Part shown: in pieces, positions 1-7,485 of the stretch
Numbering within the stretch: position 1 is the first letter of the stretch
Layout of the letters: the number at the start of each line of letters is the position of its first letter
From: Bacteroidia bacterium
GTDB lineage: Bacteria > Bacteroidota > Bacteroidia > Cytophagales > JAAEPT01
Length of the DNA: 64,000 nt
Direction of reading: 5' to 3'
Assembly (NCBI GenBank): GCA_030431525.1
Contig: JAUIJC010000021.1
Coordinates: forward strand, 29,563 to 93,562
Program-made: the position numbers and the translations under genes
Notes under the pieces: generated by a model
Told to the model about the DNA's origin: nothing
Seen by the model: the letters and a program-made list of their open reading frames with translations, nothing else
Databases searched by the model: none

Positions 1-37
1 GTCTATCCTCGCTGTCTTTTAGTGCCAATAGCGCAAT

Positions 38-2146
38 ATGAAAAAGCAACTACTATTCATTTTCAGTCTTTGTTTGTCCTTGCTTGCCCAAGCCCAAGAT
101 TTTAGAATGCTTGAGGCAAGAGGCTTGGACGCCATCACCCTTGACTTTAGTCAGGATGGAAACCTCCTCGCTGTTGGTGGCGGTGGAGGGCAAGTCATTG
201 TATGGGACGTTCCACGTGGGGAGGTGCTCACCGAAATGGACGGCCATGAGGATATGGTGTTGGATGTGGCGTTCAGCCCAGATGCTTACTATGTAGCATC
301 CGCCAGCGCCGACAATTCCATCCATGTTTGGAATGTGACCCAAGGCTTTTTGGAAAAGCGTTTTACTGGCCACACCGCTGAGGTTACTTCTTTGGCCTTT
401 AGCCTCGACGGCAAATACCTTTTTAGCGGTAGCGCGGACCATTCCATCTCCGTTTGGGACTTGAACAAAAATATGAAGCTTACTGAGCTTCGTGGTCACC
501 GCGAGGCTGTATCAAGCTTGGCCATTACGCCTGCCGGCGATAAGGTGGCTTCTGGTTCTTATGATGGCAAGGTGAAAATCTGGGATGTTAAGACTTTCAG
601 TGAGTTTGCATCCATCGATATTAAAGGCAAGCAGATTCGTGCCTTGGATTTCAGCTTGGACGGAAAATCATTGGTGGTTTCAACCGACGACAAAGCGGTC
701 CGTGTCCTTGATATGGAGACTTTGACACCAACCTTATTGATGTTGGGGCACAAGGACGTGGCCTACGATGTAGATTTCAGCGCCGATGGCAAATGGATTT
801 TCAGTGCTGGATTGGACAACAAAATCATTGTTTGGGATGCCGAAACGGGCATGCAACACAAGGAATATCCTAAAGTTGGTAAGAATGGTTTGGTGGTGAT
901 GTCCGCCAGTTCCCAAGGCGATTACTTGGCCGTAGCGAATTTCACCGACAAGATTAAGCTCTATAAAACGGGTTATTTGGACATCAAACCAGCCAAGTCC
1001 CGTGTGATGGCGCAGACTCATAAGAAAGCACAACCTGATTACACCAAACCAACTAAAACGGTGTTGGTGCATGACAAGACTGCTCCACAGGTGACGATTG
1101 TTCAGCCCGCCACCGAGTCAGGAAAGCCTTTCCTTTGGCTGGAGAAAGACTTGACGGTAAAAGGCCAATGTTCCTCAAAAAATGGTTTGTATGAGCTGAC
1201 CATCAACAAACAGGAAGTGTTGGTTGACGAGAATGGTCGCTTTGATTTCCCTTTAAAGCTGGCTTTCGGAAACAATACCGTGGAAGTGAAGGCGGTGGAT
1301 ATCTTCAACAATGTGACCACCCAGACTTTTGTGGTGCAACGCCAGTTGAAAATCGATGAGTACAACGATACCACAGCCCGCTTTGGTAAGGACTACGCAC
1401 TTATCATTTGTACCGACGAGTACGATAATTACAATAACCTGAGCAACCCTGTGTTCGACGGTGAATCCATCGGCCAAGAGCTCAAGGACAATTTTGGTTT
1501 TGAGGTAGAGGTTATCAAAAACCCATCAAGGCTGGAAATCTATCAGGCTTTGAGGGCCTATGGCAAACGTCAATATTCCGATGATGACCAGTTGTTCATT
1601 TTCATTGCTGGACATGGTGAGTTTGATGAAGTTTTCCACGAAGGGTATTTGGTGCCAAAGGATGCTCAGGATAACGATGAGGTACGTGCTTCTCTCATCT
1701 CACATTCCAATTTGAAAACCATTGTGAACAACATTCCTTGCAAGCATATTTTCCTCACCATGGATGCTTGTTTTGGAGGAACTTTGGGCTACAATATTGA
1801 CCGTCAAAACAGGGTGATTGCTACGCGTCGAACCAGTTCGGAGCAAGCCTCCTTTATTCAAAAGCGTTTGGAGCCGACCACACGACAGTTTCTTACTTCT
1901 GGAGGACAGCAATACGTTCCAGATGGCATTGCAGGTCATCATTCGCCATTTGCCTCAAAATTCATAGAGAGTCTTCAGGCAGGAGCAGGTAAGGATGATA
2001 TCCTTGTATTGGATGAACTCTACAGTTATTTGGAAGGTGTGAAACCACATCCAAATTCAGGGACATTTGGGCGAAACCAACACGGCAGTGATTTCTTGTT
2101 TATCAGACAGAATCAAGAAGCTCAAGTTGGAAGTAACGAGCACTAA
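38..2146 (+). CDS. Secreted WD40-repeat/caspase-family (C14) protein
   Basis: The 702-residue protein opens with a Sec signal peptide (residues 1 to about 19). Next come six or seven WD40 repeats (about 25-310), recognisable by recurring GH...S.DG...SGS.D..I.VWD units. An Ig-like linker (about 350-435) and a C-terminal caspase-like domain (about 450-690) follow. The catalytic dyad is visible as His526 in AGHGEFD and Cys578 in DACFGG, so the protease looks intact. Bacterial caspase homologues of this family cleave after basic or acidic residues, but the substrate here is unknown. The WD40 propeller probably recruits a partner in the periplasm or at the surface. A hairpin terminator follows the stop codon, so the gene appears monocistronic. 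The ATG start is chosen because it directly begins the signal peptide. Confidence 0.88.
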   Translation: MKKQLLFIFSLCLSLLAQAQDFRMLEARGLDAITLDFSQDGNLLAVGGGGGQVIVWDVPRGEVLTEMDGHEDMVLDVAFSPDAYYVASASADNSIHVWNVTQGFLEKRFTGHTAEVTSLAFSLDGKYLFSGSADHSISVWDLNKNMKLTELRGHREAVSSLAITPAGDKVASGSYDGKVKIWDVKTFSEFASIDIKGKQIRALDFSLDGKSLVVSTDDKAVRVLDMETLTPTLLMLGHKDVAYDVDFSADGKWIFSAGLDNKIIVWDAETGMQHKEYPKVGKNGLVVMSASSQGDYLAVANFTDKIKLYKTGYLDIKPAKSRVMAQTHKKAQPDYTKPTKTVLVHDKTAPQVTIVQPATESGKPFLWLEKDLTVKGQCSSKNGLYELTINKQEVLVDENGRFDFPLKLAFGNNTVEVKAVDIFNNVTTQTFVVQRQLKIDEYNDTTARFGKDYALIICTDEYDNYNNLSNPVFDGESIGQELKDNFGFEVEVIKNPSRLEIYQALRAYGKRQYSDDDQLFIFIAGHGEFDEVFHEGYLVPKDAQDNDEVRASLISHSNLKTIVNNIPCKHIFLTMDACFGGTLGYNIDRQNRVIATRRTSSEQASFIQKRLEPTTRQFLTSGGQQYVPDGIAGHHSPFASKFIESLQAGAGKDDILVLDELYSYLEGVKPHPNSGTFGRNQHGSDFLFIRQNQEAQVGSNEH

Positions 2147-2170
2147 TCCAATAAGGCTTTACTATAGAAG

Positions 2171-2207
2171 GGCCTGACAGGTGTTAAAAACCAGTCAGGT
2201 CTTTTTT
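2171..2207 (+). terminator. Rho-independent terminator after the WD40-caspase gene
   Basis: An imperfect 11-bp stem (ggcctgacagg against ccagtcaggtc) is followed by six T. It lies 25 nt after the stop codon of the upstream gene. Confidence 0.8.
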
Positions 2208-2265
2208 GTGTTTAGCTCATACAACCCTTTCCTTTGCAGGATAAAACTGAACGTATTTAGAAACA

Positions 2266-3045
2266 ATGGCTCAACATAACTTGATAGAGACCCACGCCCA
2301 TATTTATTCCCGAAAATTCGATAGTGACCGCGAGGAAGTGATTGACCGTGCCAAGGAGGCAGGCATTTCCCGCATTTATATGCCCAATGTGGATTCCGAG
2401 TCCATCGATGCCATGATGGAAGTGGAGCACCGCCACCCTTATTATTGCATTGCCCAAATGGGCATTCATCCTTGCTCCATTAAAAAGGAGACAATGGACA
2501 AGGAGCTTTATGTGGTGGAGGATTGGTTGAACAAGCGTAAGTTCTCGGCGGTAGGGGAGATTGGCATCGACCTCTATTGGGATAAGTCCACTTTGCCTTA
2601 TCAAACCGAGGCTTTTAAAATTCAGATTGAATGGGCCAAGCAGAAAGACCTGCCTATCGTGATTCACGCCCGTGAGTCCATGGAGGAAATCATTACGGTA
2701 TTGGAAGAGGTGAAGGATGATAAGCTCAAGGGTGTATTGCACTGCTTCTCTGGCAATCTCGACCAAGCCGAGCGATTGGTGAACCTTGGTTTTTATCTTG
2801 GCATTGGTGGCGTTTCAACTTTCAAAAACGGTGGTCTTGACCAAGTCATTCCATCCATTGATTTGAAACATCTTGTGGTGGAAACCGACTGTCCTTATTT
2901 GGCACCAGTGCCTCACCGTGGTAAGCGCAATGAACCTTCATACGTCCAGCTTGTCGCAGAGCGTATCGCCGACCTTAAAGGAACAGGCTTGACAGAAGTA
3001 GCTGAGGCTACCACCAAAAACGCCTTGGACCTCTTTGCGATGTAA
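2266..3045 (+). CDS. tatD: TatD family metal-dependent hydrolase (DNase)
   Basis: This is a 259-residue TIM-barrel amidohydrolase of the TatD/YcfH family, at the usual family length. Metal ligands are visible: HxH at His10/His12, GEIGID with Glu98, HAR, HCFSG and the C-terminal ETDCPYLAP. TatD proteins are cytoplasmic 3'-5' exonucleases acting on damaged DNA and RNA; some members also act on D-aminoacyl substrates. The gene stands alone between two terminators. A weak TTTG-spacer-TTCCTTTG element about 30 nt upstream could be its promoter. The ATG start places the first metal-binding His at the position expected for the family. Confidence 0.93.
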   Translation: MAQHNLIETHAHIYSRKFDSDREEVIDRAKEAGISRIYMPNVDSESIDAMMEVEHRHPYYCIAQMGIHPCSIKKETMDKELYVVEDWLNKRKFSAVGEIGIDLYWDKSTLPYQTEAFKIQIEWAKQKDLPIVIHARESMEEIITVLEEVKDDKLKGVLHCFSGNLDQAERLVNLGFYLGIGGVSTFKNGGLDQVIPSIDLKHLVVETDCPYLAPVPHRGKRNEPSYVQLVAERIADLKGTGLTEVAEATTKNALDLFAM

Positions 3046-3062
3046 GTTTTCTCAATTCTCTT

Positions 3063-3092
3063 TTTGAAACTTCCAGCAAATCCCTACCTTTG
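3063..3092 (+). promoter_or_regulatory. Bacteroidota-type promoter of tRNA-Ser
   Basis: A TTTG at 3063-3066 and TACCTTTG at 3085-3092, separated by 18 nt, match the Bacteroidota sigma-A consensus (TTTG/TAnnTTTG). The tRNA begins about 50 nt downstream. Confidence 0.7.
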
Positions 3093-3142
3093 CATCATCA
3101 AATCGGGACAAGAGCTGTCAAAAGCACCTGTTCCTTCGGAAT

Positions 3143-3227
3143 AGAGAGGTGGCCGAGCGGTTTAAGGCGCACGCCTGGAAAGCGTGTTGGGTTCACGCCC
3201 TCGAGGGTTCGAATCCCTTCCTCTCTG
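3143..3227 (+). tRNA. tRNA-Ser(GGA)
   Basis: This is a class II tRNA of 85 nt. The acceptor strands AGAGAGG and CCTCTCT pair perfectly, with discriminator G. A D arm is present (GGCCGAGCGGTTTAAGG). The anticodon stem CACGC/GCGTG encloses the loop CTGGAAA, giving anticodon GGA, which reads UCC and UCU. There is a long variable arm and a T arm with GTTCGAAT. CCA is not encoded. A terminator follows within a few bases. Confidence 0.97.
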
Positions 3228-3228
3228 C

Positions 3229-3267
3229 TAAAAACCCCTTCAGATTAACTTCTGAAGGGGTTTTACT
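3229..3267 (+). terminator. Terminator of tRNA-Ser
   Basis: A 14-bp perfect stem (aaaaccccttcaga / tctgaaggggtttt) is followed by a T-rich tail directly after the tRNA. Confidence 0.9.
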
Positions 3268-3327
3268 TTTTGTTTCAAATAATCCCTTGGTAATTTGTGG
3301 GTGAACAAGCCCTGCTTCCCTGGTTTT

Positions 3328-3870
3328 ATGATTTCGTTTTTACGCCTTGCTCTTCTTTTGTTCTCCTTTGGTGCTCTGTGTGGCTTTCTTTCAACCCAAG
3401 AAGCTGTCCAGTTGCCCAATCCTAAGCATTATACGGTTTTGGATTCGGCTTTTGCAGATATCAATGGAGACCAGGTGGTAGACAAGGTGCTAGTTTATAC
3501 CCTTAAGGAGGGGGTTCCTTCCGATGATGATTTTGACCCGCGTCCCACGGTGGTGTTTTATGGTAGAGGGGAGGATACGTTTGAGCCCATATTGAGAAAT
3601 GATGCTGTGGTGGCGTGCAAAATTTGTGGTGGTGTATTTGGAGATCCTTATGAAGGTATGGATCTGAGTGAGGGAAAGATGACGTTTTATGCTTTTGGCG
3701 GAAGCTCGTGGCGTTGGAGTAGGACGACGAGTTTTACTTTAGTAGGAAAGGAGTGGTTGTTGACTGAGTGCAAGGAGGTGAGTTTTCATGCGAGTGATCC
3801 AGAAAAGCAATCGACTGAATATTATCACAAGGAGCAGTACGGAAGGATGAAGTTTGAGGACTTTGAATAG
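3328..3870 (+). CDS. Secreted FG-GAP-like hypothetical protein
   Basis: The ATG at 3328 is preferred over an upstream TTG because it starts a clear signal peptide (MISFLRLALLLFSFGALCG). The mature part has the phrase DSAFADINGDQVVDKVLVY, which resembles the calcium-binding loops of FG-GAP/VCBS repeats. A GGVFGDPYEGMDL segment follows and the C-terminus is polar. No enzyme motif is seen. It lies downstream of tRNA-Ser and convergent with the small gene at 3948-4178. Function is unknown; location is probably periplasmic or outer-membrane associated. Confidence 0.7.
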   Translation: MISFLRLALLLFSFGALCGFLSTQEAVQLPNPKHYTVLDSAFADINGDQVVDKVLVYTLKEGVPSDDDFDPRPTVVFYGRGEDTFEPILRNDAVVACKICGGVFGDPYEGMDLSEGKMTFYAFGGSSWRWSRTTSFTLVGKEWLLTECKEVSFHASDPEKQSTEYYHKEQYGRMKFEDFE

Positions 3871-3947
3871 GTCTTGCTTTGGGGAGCTAATCCCACAAAA
3901 GTGAATTTATAGGACCTGACCTTTGAAATGAGAGATTTGGTTCTCAA

Positions 3948-4178
3948 TCATTTGTGATTTCGGATGGCCAAGATGATTTCTTCCGCGGTCTGGTAGTCCA
4001 CCGAAGGGACATCATCACCAACTTTGGCATCGTCCCATCCATGCTCATAAGCTCTTTTTTGCAATGGATGGTTAAACTCCCGCTTGTTGTTTAGGTCTAA
4101 GTAGTCATGCCATCCCATTTTGTAGATGGAAAGCAGTTCGTTATCGGAAAAGTCGTATTGCTTGATTTCTTTATTCAT
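3948..4178 (-). CDS. Small acidic hypothetical protein
   Basis: A 76-residue protein is read from the ATG at 4178. An upstream in-frame start would add a run of hydrophobic and basic residues that looks like translated spacer. It contains MGWHDYLDLNN and AYEHGWDDAKVGDD, two related W-D blocks that suggest a short internal repeat, and it ends in an isoleucine-rich helix. No known domain is recognised. Its start lies 42 nt from the divergent lipoprotein gene at 4221, so the two share a promoter region. Confidence 0.55.
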   Translation of the reverse strand: MNKEIKQYDFSDNELLSIYKMGWHDYLDLNNKREFNHPLQKRAYEHGWDDAKVGDDVPSVDYQTAEEIILAIRNHK

Positions 4179-4220
4179 CGAGAAGTGAAGGGGATAGAAA
4201 AAGAAGAGGTGAAAACAACT

Positions 4221-5240
4221 ATGAAACAACTTACAATCACCCTTTGCATCATTATTAAAATACTATGTTTGACTTCTTGTATCCGTTATACAAATAACAA
4301 GAAAGACATTGTAAAGCACGACTGGAGTGGCCCAGTGAAAACGATTGATGAAAGTTACTACAAAGCCACTCAAGAATTTGGCGAAATCAGGAAGGATAGC
4401 CTGATTCATAAAACGTTCCTTTCTTACGATTTGAATGGGAATTTAATTGAAAGCTATGAATATAATCCTAATGGGAAATTGAAATTTAAGACCATTTGCA
4501 AATACGATAATCAGGGAAACCCAACCGAAGGAGCTATCTATGATTCTGCTGGAATAATAAACTATAAGTCCATCTTAGACTATGGTAAGAAAGGAAATAT
4601 TGTTGAAGAGACAGCTTATAATTCCAAGGGTACACTAATTTATAAATCAACAATTAGTTATAGTGAAAAAGGAGTGCGAAAGGAGGAGAAAAAATACTTT
4701 TCCGACGGTTCGATTGGGGAGAGAAGGGTTTATAATAATAGAGGAAATCTAAGTTTGATAGAAAAATATAATGAAGATGGGACCTTGGATGAAAAATTTG
4801 TCTATGTCTATAGTCGCAGAGGGAAACAAATTGAAGGTGCTTTATATTCTGCTGATAGTACTCTGAAAAAAAGGGTGCTCTTTATCCAAGATAAGAAAGG
4901 AAATCTCTTGGAACGTGTGCAATACAATTCTGAAGGCGTAATGGAAGATAGATTCACTTATGCCTATGATAAGAAGGGTAATCAAATAAGAGAGGAAAGG
5001 TACAATGCAGACGGAGTATTAGAAGAGAAAGATGTCTATAACTATGATGATAAAGGAAATTTAATAAAAGGGGAAGAATTCTTTCCTGACGGTACATCGC
5101 TGGCTTATGTTGCCTTTATCTATGTTTATGATGATAAAGGAAATTGGATTCGTGAAATTCAATACCAACAAGATAAGATGAATTGGAAAAGCTTGAGTCC
5201 AACAAGAATTACAGAACGAAAAATTACCTACTGGGATTGA
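4221..5240 (+). CDS. Lipoprotein with YD/RHS-like tandem repeats
   Basis: The 339-residue protein begins with a lipoprotein signal peptide (lipobox LTSC, Cys20). The rest is about nine degenerate repeats of roughly 28-32 residues of the form Y-D-x-K-G-N-x-x-x-E-x-x-Y-N-x-D-G-x-L. Such repeats resemble RHS/YD and MORN-like beta repeats and are expected to form an extended beta structure anchored in the outer membrane. It is not long enough to be an RHS toxin and no toxin domain follows, so a binding or envelope role is more likely. The repeat DNA is AT-rich compared with neighbouring housekeeping genes. A strong terminator follows. Confidence 0.75.
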   Translation: MKQLTITLCIIIKILCLTSCIRYTNNKKDIVKHDWSGPVKTIDESYYKATQEFGEIRKDSLIHKTFLSYDLNGNLIESYEYNPNGKLKFKTICKYDNQGNPTEGAIYDSAGIINYKSILDYGKKGNIVEETAYNSKGTLIYKSTISYSEKGVRKEEKKYFSDGSIGERRVYNNRGNLSLIEKYNEDGTLDEKFVYVYSRRGKQIEGALYSADSTLKKRVLFIQDKKGNLLERVQYNSEGVMEDRFTYAYDKKGNQIREERYNADGVLEEKDVYNYDDKGNLIKGEEFFPDGTSLAYVAFIYVYDDKGNWIREIQYQQDKMNWKSLSPTRITERKITYWD

Positions 5241-5284
5241 GGAAGGCAGATTCAGGTTTTCAATGCAGTCTGTATAGCAATGAC

Positions 5285-5331
5285 ATCAAAAGAGCCGTGT
5301 TTATCAAAGTGATAAGCACGGCTCTTTTGAT
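5285..5331. terminator. Bidirectional terminator
   Basis: A perfect 15-bp stem (atcaaaagagccgtg / cacggctcttttgat) has an inner ttatca/tgataa stem. It lies between convergent genes (lipoprotein + and parB-like -). Confidence 0.85.
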
Positions 5332-5358
5332 GGGTTGAAGTGAACATGAATTGGACTT

Positions 5359-6315
5359 TTACCGCCCCTTGAACTCCTTCCCAAAAAATCCCTGCTCCAT
5401 CAACTTATCCACATCCTTCTCACCTATTTCCACCACCACGGTTTCTTCTCCAACTTTCATCGAGACTTTCAGCTTTCCTTTTTTCGAAGCCTTGTTTGTA
5501 GGGGTTTCAAAAAGGATTGACGTGATACCTTTGGCTTTCTTAACTGATACAGGTTTTGAGGCCTTCGTTCCTTTTCGCCCCTTGATTTCTGTCACCAACT
5601 TTTTGACATCCTCCGGAGAGCTGATGGTTTGAGGCTTTTTATCCAACACCTCATTGGCCTTGGCAAGCGCTTCAATATCCGACTTGCTCACCTTCACTGC
5701 ACCCGACAGGATATCCCGTTTTAGCTCGGGGTTGGCCTGTTCGATGAAGTCCATGCCTTGTGCGTAATTGCCGTCGCGCTGGATGGTTTTTGGGCTGACG
5801 TTAAGCTCTTCCGAGAGGCGTTCGTGGGTCTTTTTGTCCAAGTGGTCATTTTGACTACTTGGGGTCAGACGGTCTGTTCCGCCGTGTCCTTGTTTGGCGG
5901 TGTTGTAGAGCTGTCCACGTAGGTAGGAGGCCTGCGTAGGGCTGAGGTTCCTTCGTCCGAGTTGGTTGAGAATCATCCAGTCTTTGACCTCGATAAGGCT
6001 GTCTAAGTCATCAACAACCTTGAACGGGAAGTCTTTTATTTCCAGCTCTTGGGCAATGGAGTAGCGGTTATGACCGTCGATGACAATGTGCTTGTCCTCG
6101 TTTTTCCAAAGGAGGATAGGCTCGCGGATACCCTCGGCGTCAATGTTTTCCTTGAGCTGTTCCCGTTCAGATGTCTGAAGTGGAGGAATAAGATCTTCCA
6201 GCTCTTTGAGGACGGTAATGGTCGAACGGATGTCCGTTTTTTCTTGGGACAAGGCCTGAGCGAGTGGGGTGGCGACCAGTGATTGGCTTTTGAGGCTGGC
6301 GAATTTCTTGGCCAT
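5359..6315 (-). CDS. parB: ParB-like partition protein
   Basis: The 318-residue protein has a ParB/Srx N-terminal domain (about 35-110) with IREPILLW and VIDGHNRY in place of the GERRxRA box of chromosomal Spo0J. A helix-turn-helix follows (about 155-190, LSEELNVSPKTIQRDG). The C-terminus is basic with a beta-rich end. The family binds parS DNA and works with a ParA ATPase to segregate replicons. The gene starts 3 nt after parA, so they are co-translated. The divergent nuclease-fold signature suggests a plasmid-type or accessory partition locus rather than the main chromosomal one. Confidence 0.8.
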   Translation of the reverse strand: MAKKFASLKSQSLVATPLAQALSQEKTDIRSTITVLKELEDLIPPLQTSEREQLKENIDAEGIREPILLWKNEDKHIVIDGHNRYSIAQELEIKDFPFKVVDDLDSLIEVKDWMILNQLGRRNLSPTQASYLRGQLYNTAKQGHGGTDRLTPSSQNDHLDKKTHERLSEELNVSPKTIQRDGNYAQGMDFIEQANPELKRDILSGAVKVSKSDIEALAKANEVLDKKPQTISSPEDVKKLVTEIKGRKGTKASKPVSVKKAKGITSILFETPTNKASKKGKLKVSMKVGEETVVVEIGEKDVDKLMEQGFFGKEFKGR

Positions 6316-6318
6316 GAC

Positions 6319-7077
6319 TTAGGCAGTTACTGGTTGGTGGGCAAGGAGCTCTTCACAAAGATGTTTGAATTCGGCAGTGGCCACGCTTTCAGGCGCATAG
6401 CCAAATACGGATTCCTTGACCATGGCGGTTTCTGCCAATACAATGGCCTCGCGCAAGGTGGTATCGAAGACACGCAAGTCACCGTAGGTTTGTCGGACGT
6501 CCTCGATAAGTTGCTTGTGCAAGGTGGTGTTTCCCTTCACACGGGTGAAGACGATGCCCTCGATTTGCAAGTCGGAGTTTAGCTCCTTGCAATCGGATAT
6601 GAGTTGCAAAATGGATCCTACACCGAGTACGGCGTCCAACTCAGGAGTGACGGGAATCAACACGCTATCGGCGGCGACAAAAGCATTGGATACAATCATG
6701 CCCACGGATGGCGGACAGTCCATGAGGATGTAGTCGTAGTTGTCCTTGTAAGGCGCCAACGCTTTTTCCAATACTTTGAATCCTTTTACGCCATCCGTCA
6801 TCAAGGCTTTTTCGGCTAATGATAAGTGGAGGTTTGCGGGAATCAAGTCAAGTTCAGGAAGGTGATGCAAGGCCCTTGAATTTCCCTGTAACAGCAAGTC
6901 GTGCAGGGTTTTTTCGGCTGGACGCAAGTTGTTCGCAGAGGAGAGGTTGCCTTGTGGATCGCAGTCCACCAAAAGTACCTTTTTGCCTGCGCGGGCAAGT
7001 GCATGACCCAAGTTGTTGGTCATGACGGTTTTTGAAACGCCTCCTTTGTGGTTGGCGATGGCGATGGTCTTAGCCAT
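6319..7077 (-). CDS. parA: ParA family ATPase
   Basis: The 252-residue protein is a deviant Walker-A ATPase. The motif is KGGVSKT (residues 10-16), where the common form is KGGVGKT. Walker A' is VLLVDCDPQGN, and switch motifs include YILMDCPPSVG. ParA forms ATP-dependent dimers on DNA and positions ParB-bound cargo. Its start overlaps the stop of the upstream HTH gene by 8 nt and parB follows after 3 nt, giving a tight three-gene operon. Length and motif order fit small type Ib/Soj-like ParA proteins without an N-terminal HTH; here the HTH is a separate protein. Confidence 0.88.
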   Translation of the reverse strand: MAKTIAIANHKGGVSKTVMTNNLGHALARAGKKVLLVDCDPQGNLSSANNLRPAEKTLHDLLLQGNSRALHHLPELDLIPANLHLSLAEKALMTDGVKGFKVLEKALAPYKDNYDYILMDCPPSVGMIVSNAFVAADSVLIPVTPELDAVLGVGSILQLISDCKELNSDLQIEGIVFTRVKGNTTLHKQLIEDVRQTYGDLRVFDTTLREAIVLAETAMVKESVFGYAPESVATAEFKHLCEELLAHQPVTA

Positions 7078-7297
7078 TGTTCAGTGGTTTGGGGCTGCGG
7101 TATTCCTTGATGGCTTGGTCAACAAGCCTCAATTCCTCGGGGCTGAAATTGCCCGAGCGCAGTTTGTCGTACAACTTGGTTCGGCTCCATCCCAATGATC
7201 GGGAGAGGGATGCCTTGGGGATGTGGTTCACCTCCAAGACACGCTCGATGGAGTGACACATGCGGTCGTAGGCCTCTATGACTTCGGTGTTCAGCAC
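7070..7297 (-). CDS. Small HTH protein of the par cassette
   Basis: This is a 75-residue protein from a GTG start (an internal ATG at 7261 is an alternative). Residues about 28-50 (IPKASLSRSLGWSRTKLYDKL) look like a helix-turn-helix. The gene overlaps parA by 8 nt. A perfect inverted repeat sits 24-41 nt upstream. I infer that it is an autoregulator, or a DNA-binding adaptor replacing the HTH domain that larger plasmid ParA proteins carry at their N-terminus. Confidence 0.65.
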   Translation of the reverse strand: MLNTEVIEAYDRMCHSIERVLEVNHIPKASLSRSLGWSRTKLYDKLRSGNFSPEELRLVDQAIKEYRSPKPLNNG

Positions 7298-7320
7298 GTT
7301 GTGGAAGGTGTAGTGTTTTT

Positions 7321-7338
7321 CCTTACACGAATGTAAGG
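7321..7338. promoter_or_regulatory. Palindromic operator or parS candidate
   Basis: ccttacacgaatgtaagg is a perfect 7-bp inverted repeat with a 4-nt centre. It lies upstream of the HTH-parA-parB operon. A further TGTAAG half-site (on the - strand) follows at about 7345-7350. Confidence 0.5.
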
Positions 7339-7397
7339 GTTTTGCTTACAGCCTACAATTGGGCAGTGGAAATTGGGAAAGGGGAAACTTCAGTCCA

Positions 7398-7438
7398 TAA
7401 AAAAATCCCTTTCCAAGAAACTTATGGAAAGGGATTTA
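7398..7438 (-). terminator. Terminator of the T9SS protein gene
   Basis: A 13-bp perfect stem (tccctttcca core) has a T run on the minus strand. It is downstream of the gene ending at 7486. Confidence 0.85.
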
Positions 7439-7485
7439 GAACATCCGCTTAGCTCAATACTGAGCTTGATTATGCATTATTCATT

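Noticed and set aside
2171..2207. Terminator stem as a second FNR-like site
   Set aside because: The ctgac/gtcag core is part of a longer terminator stem with a T run.
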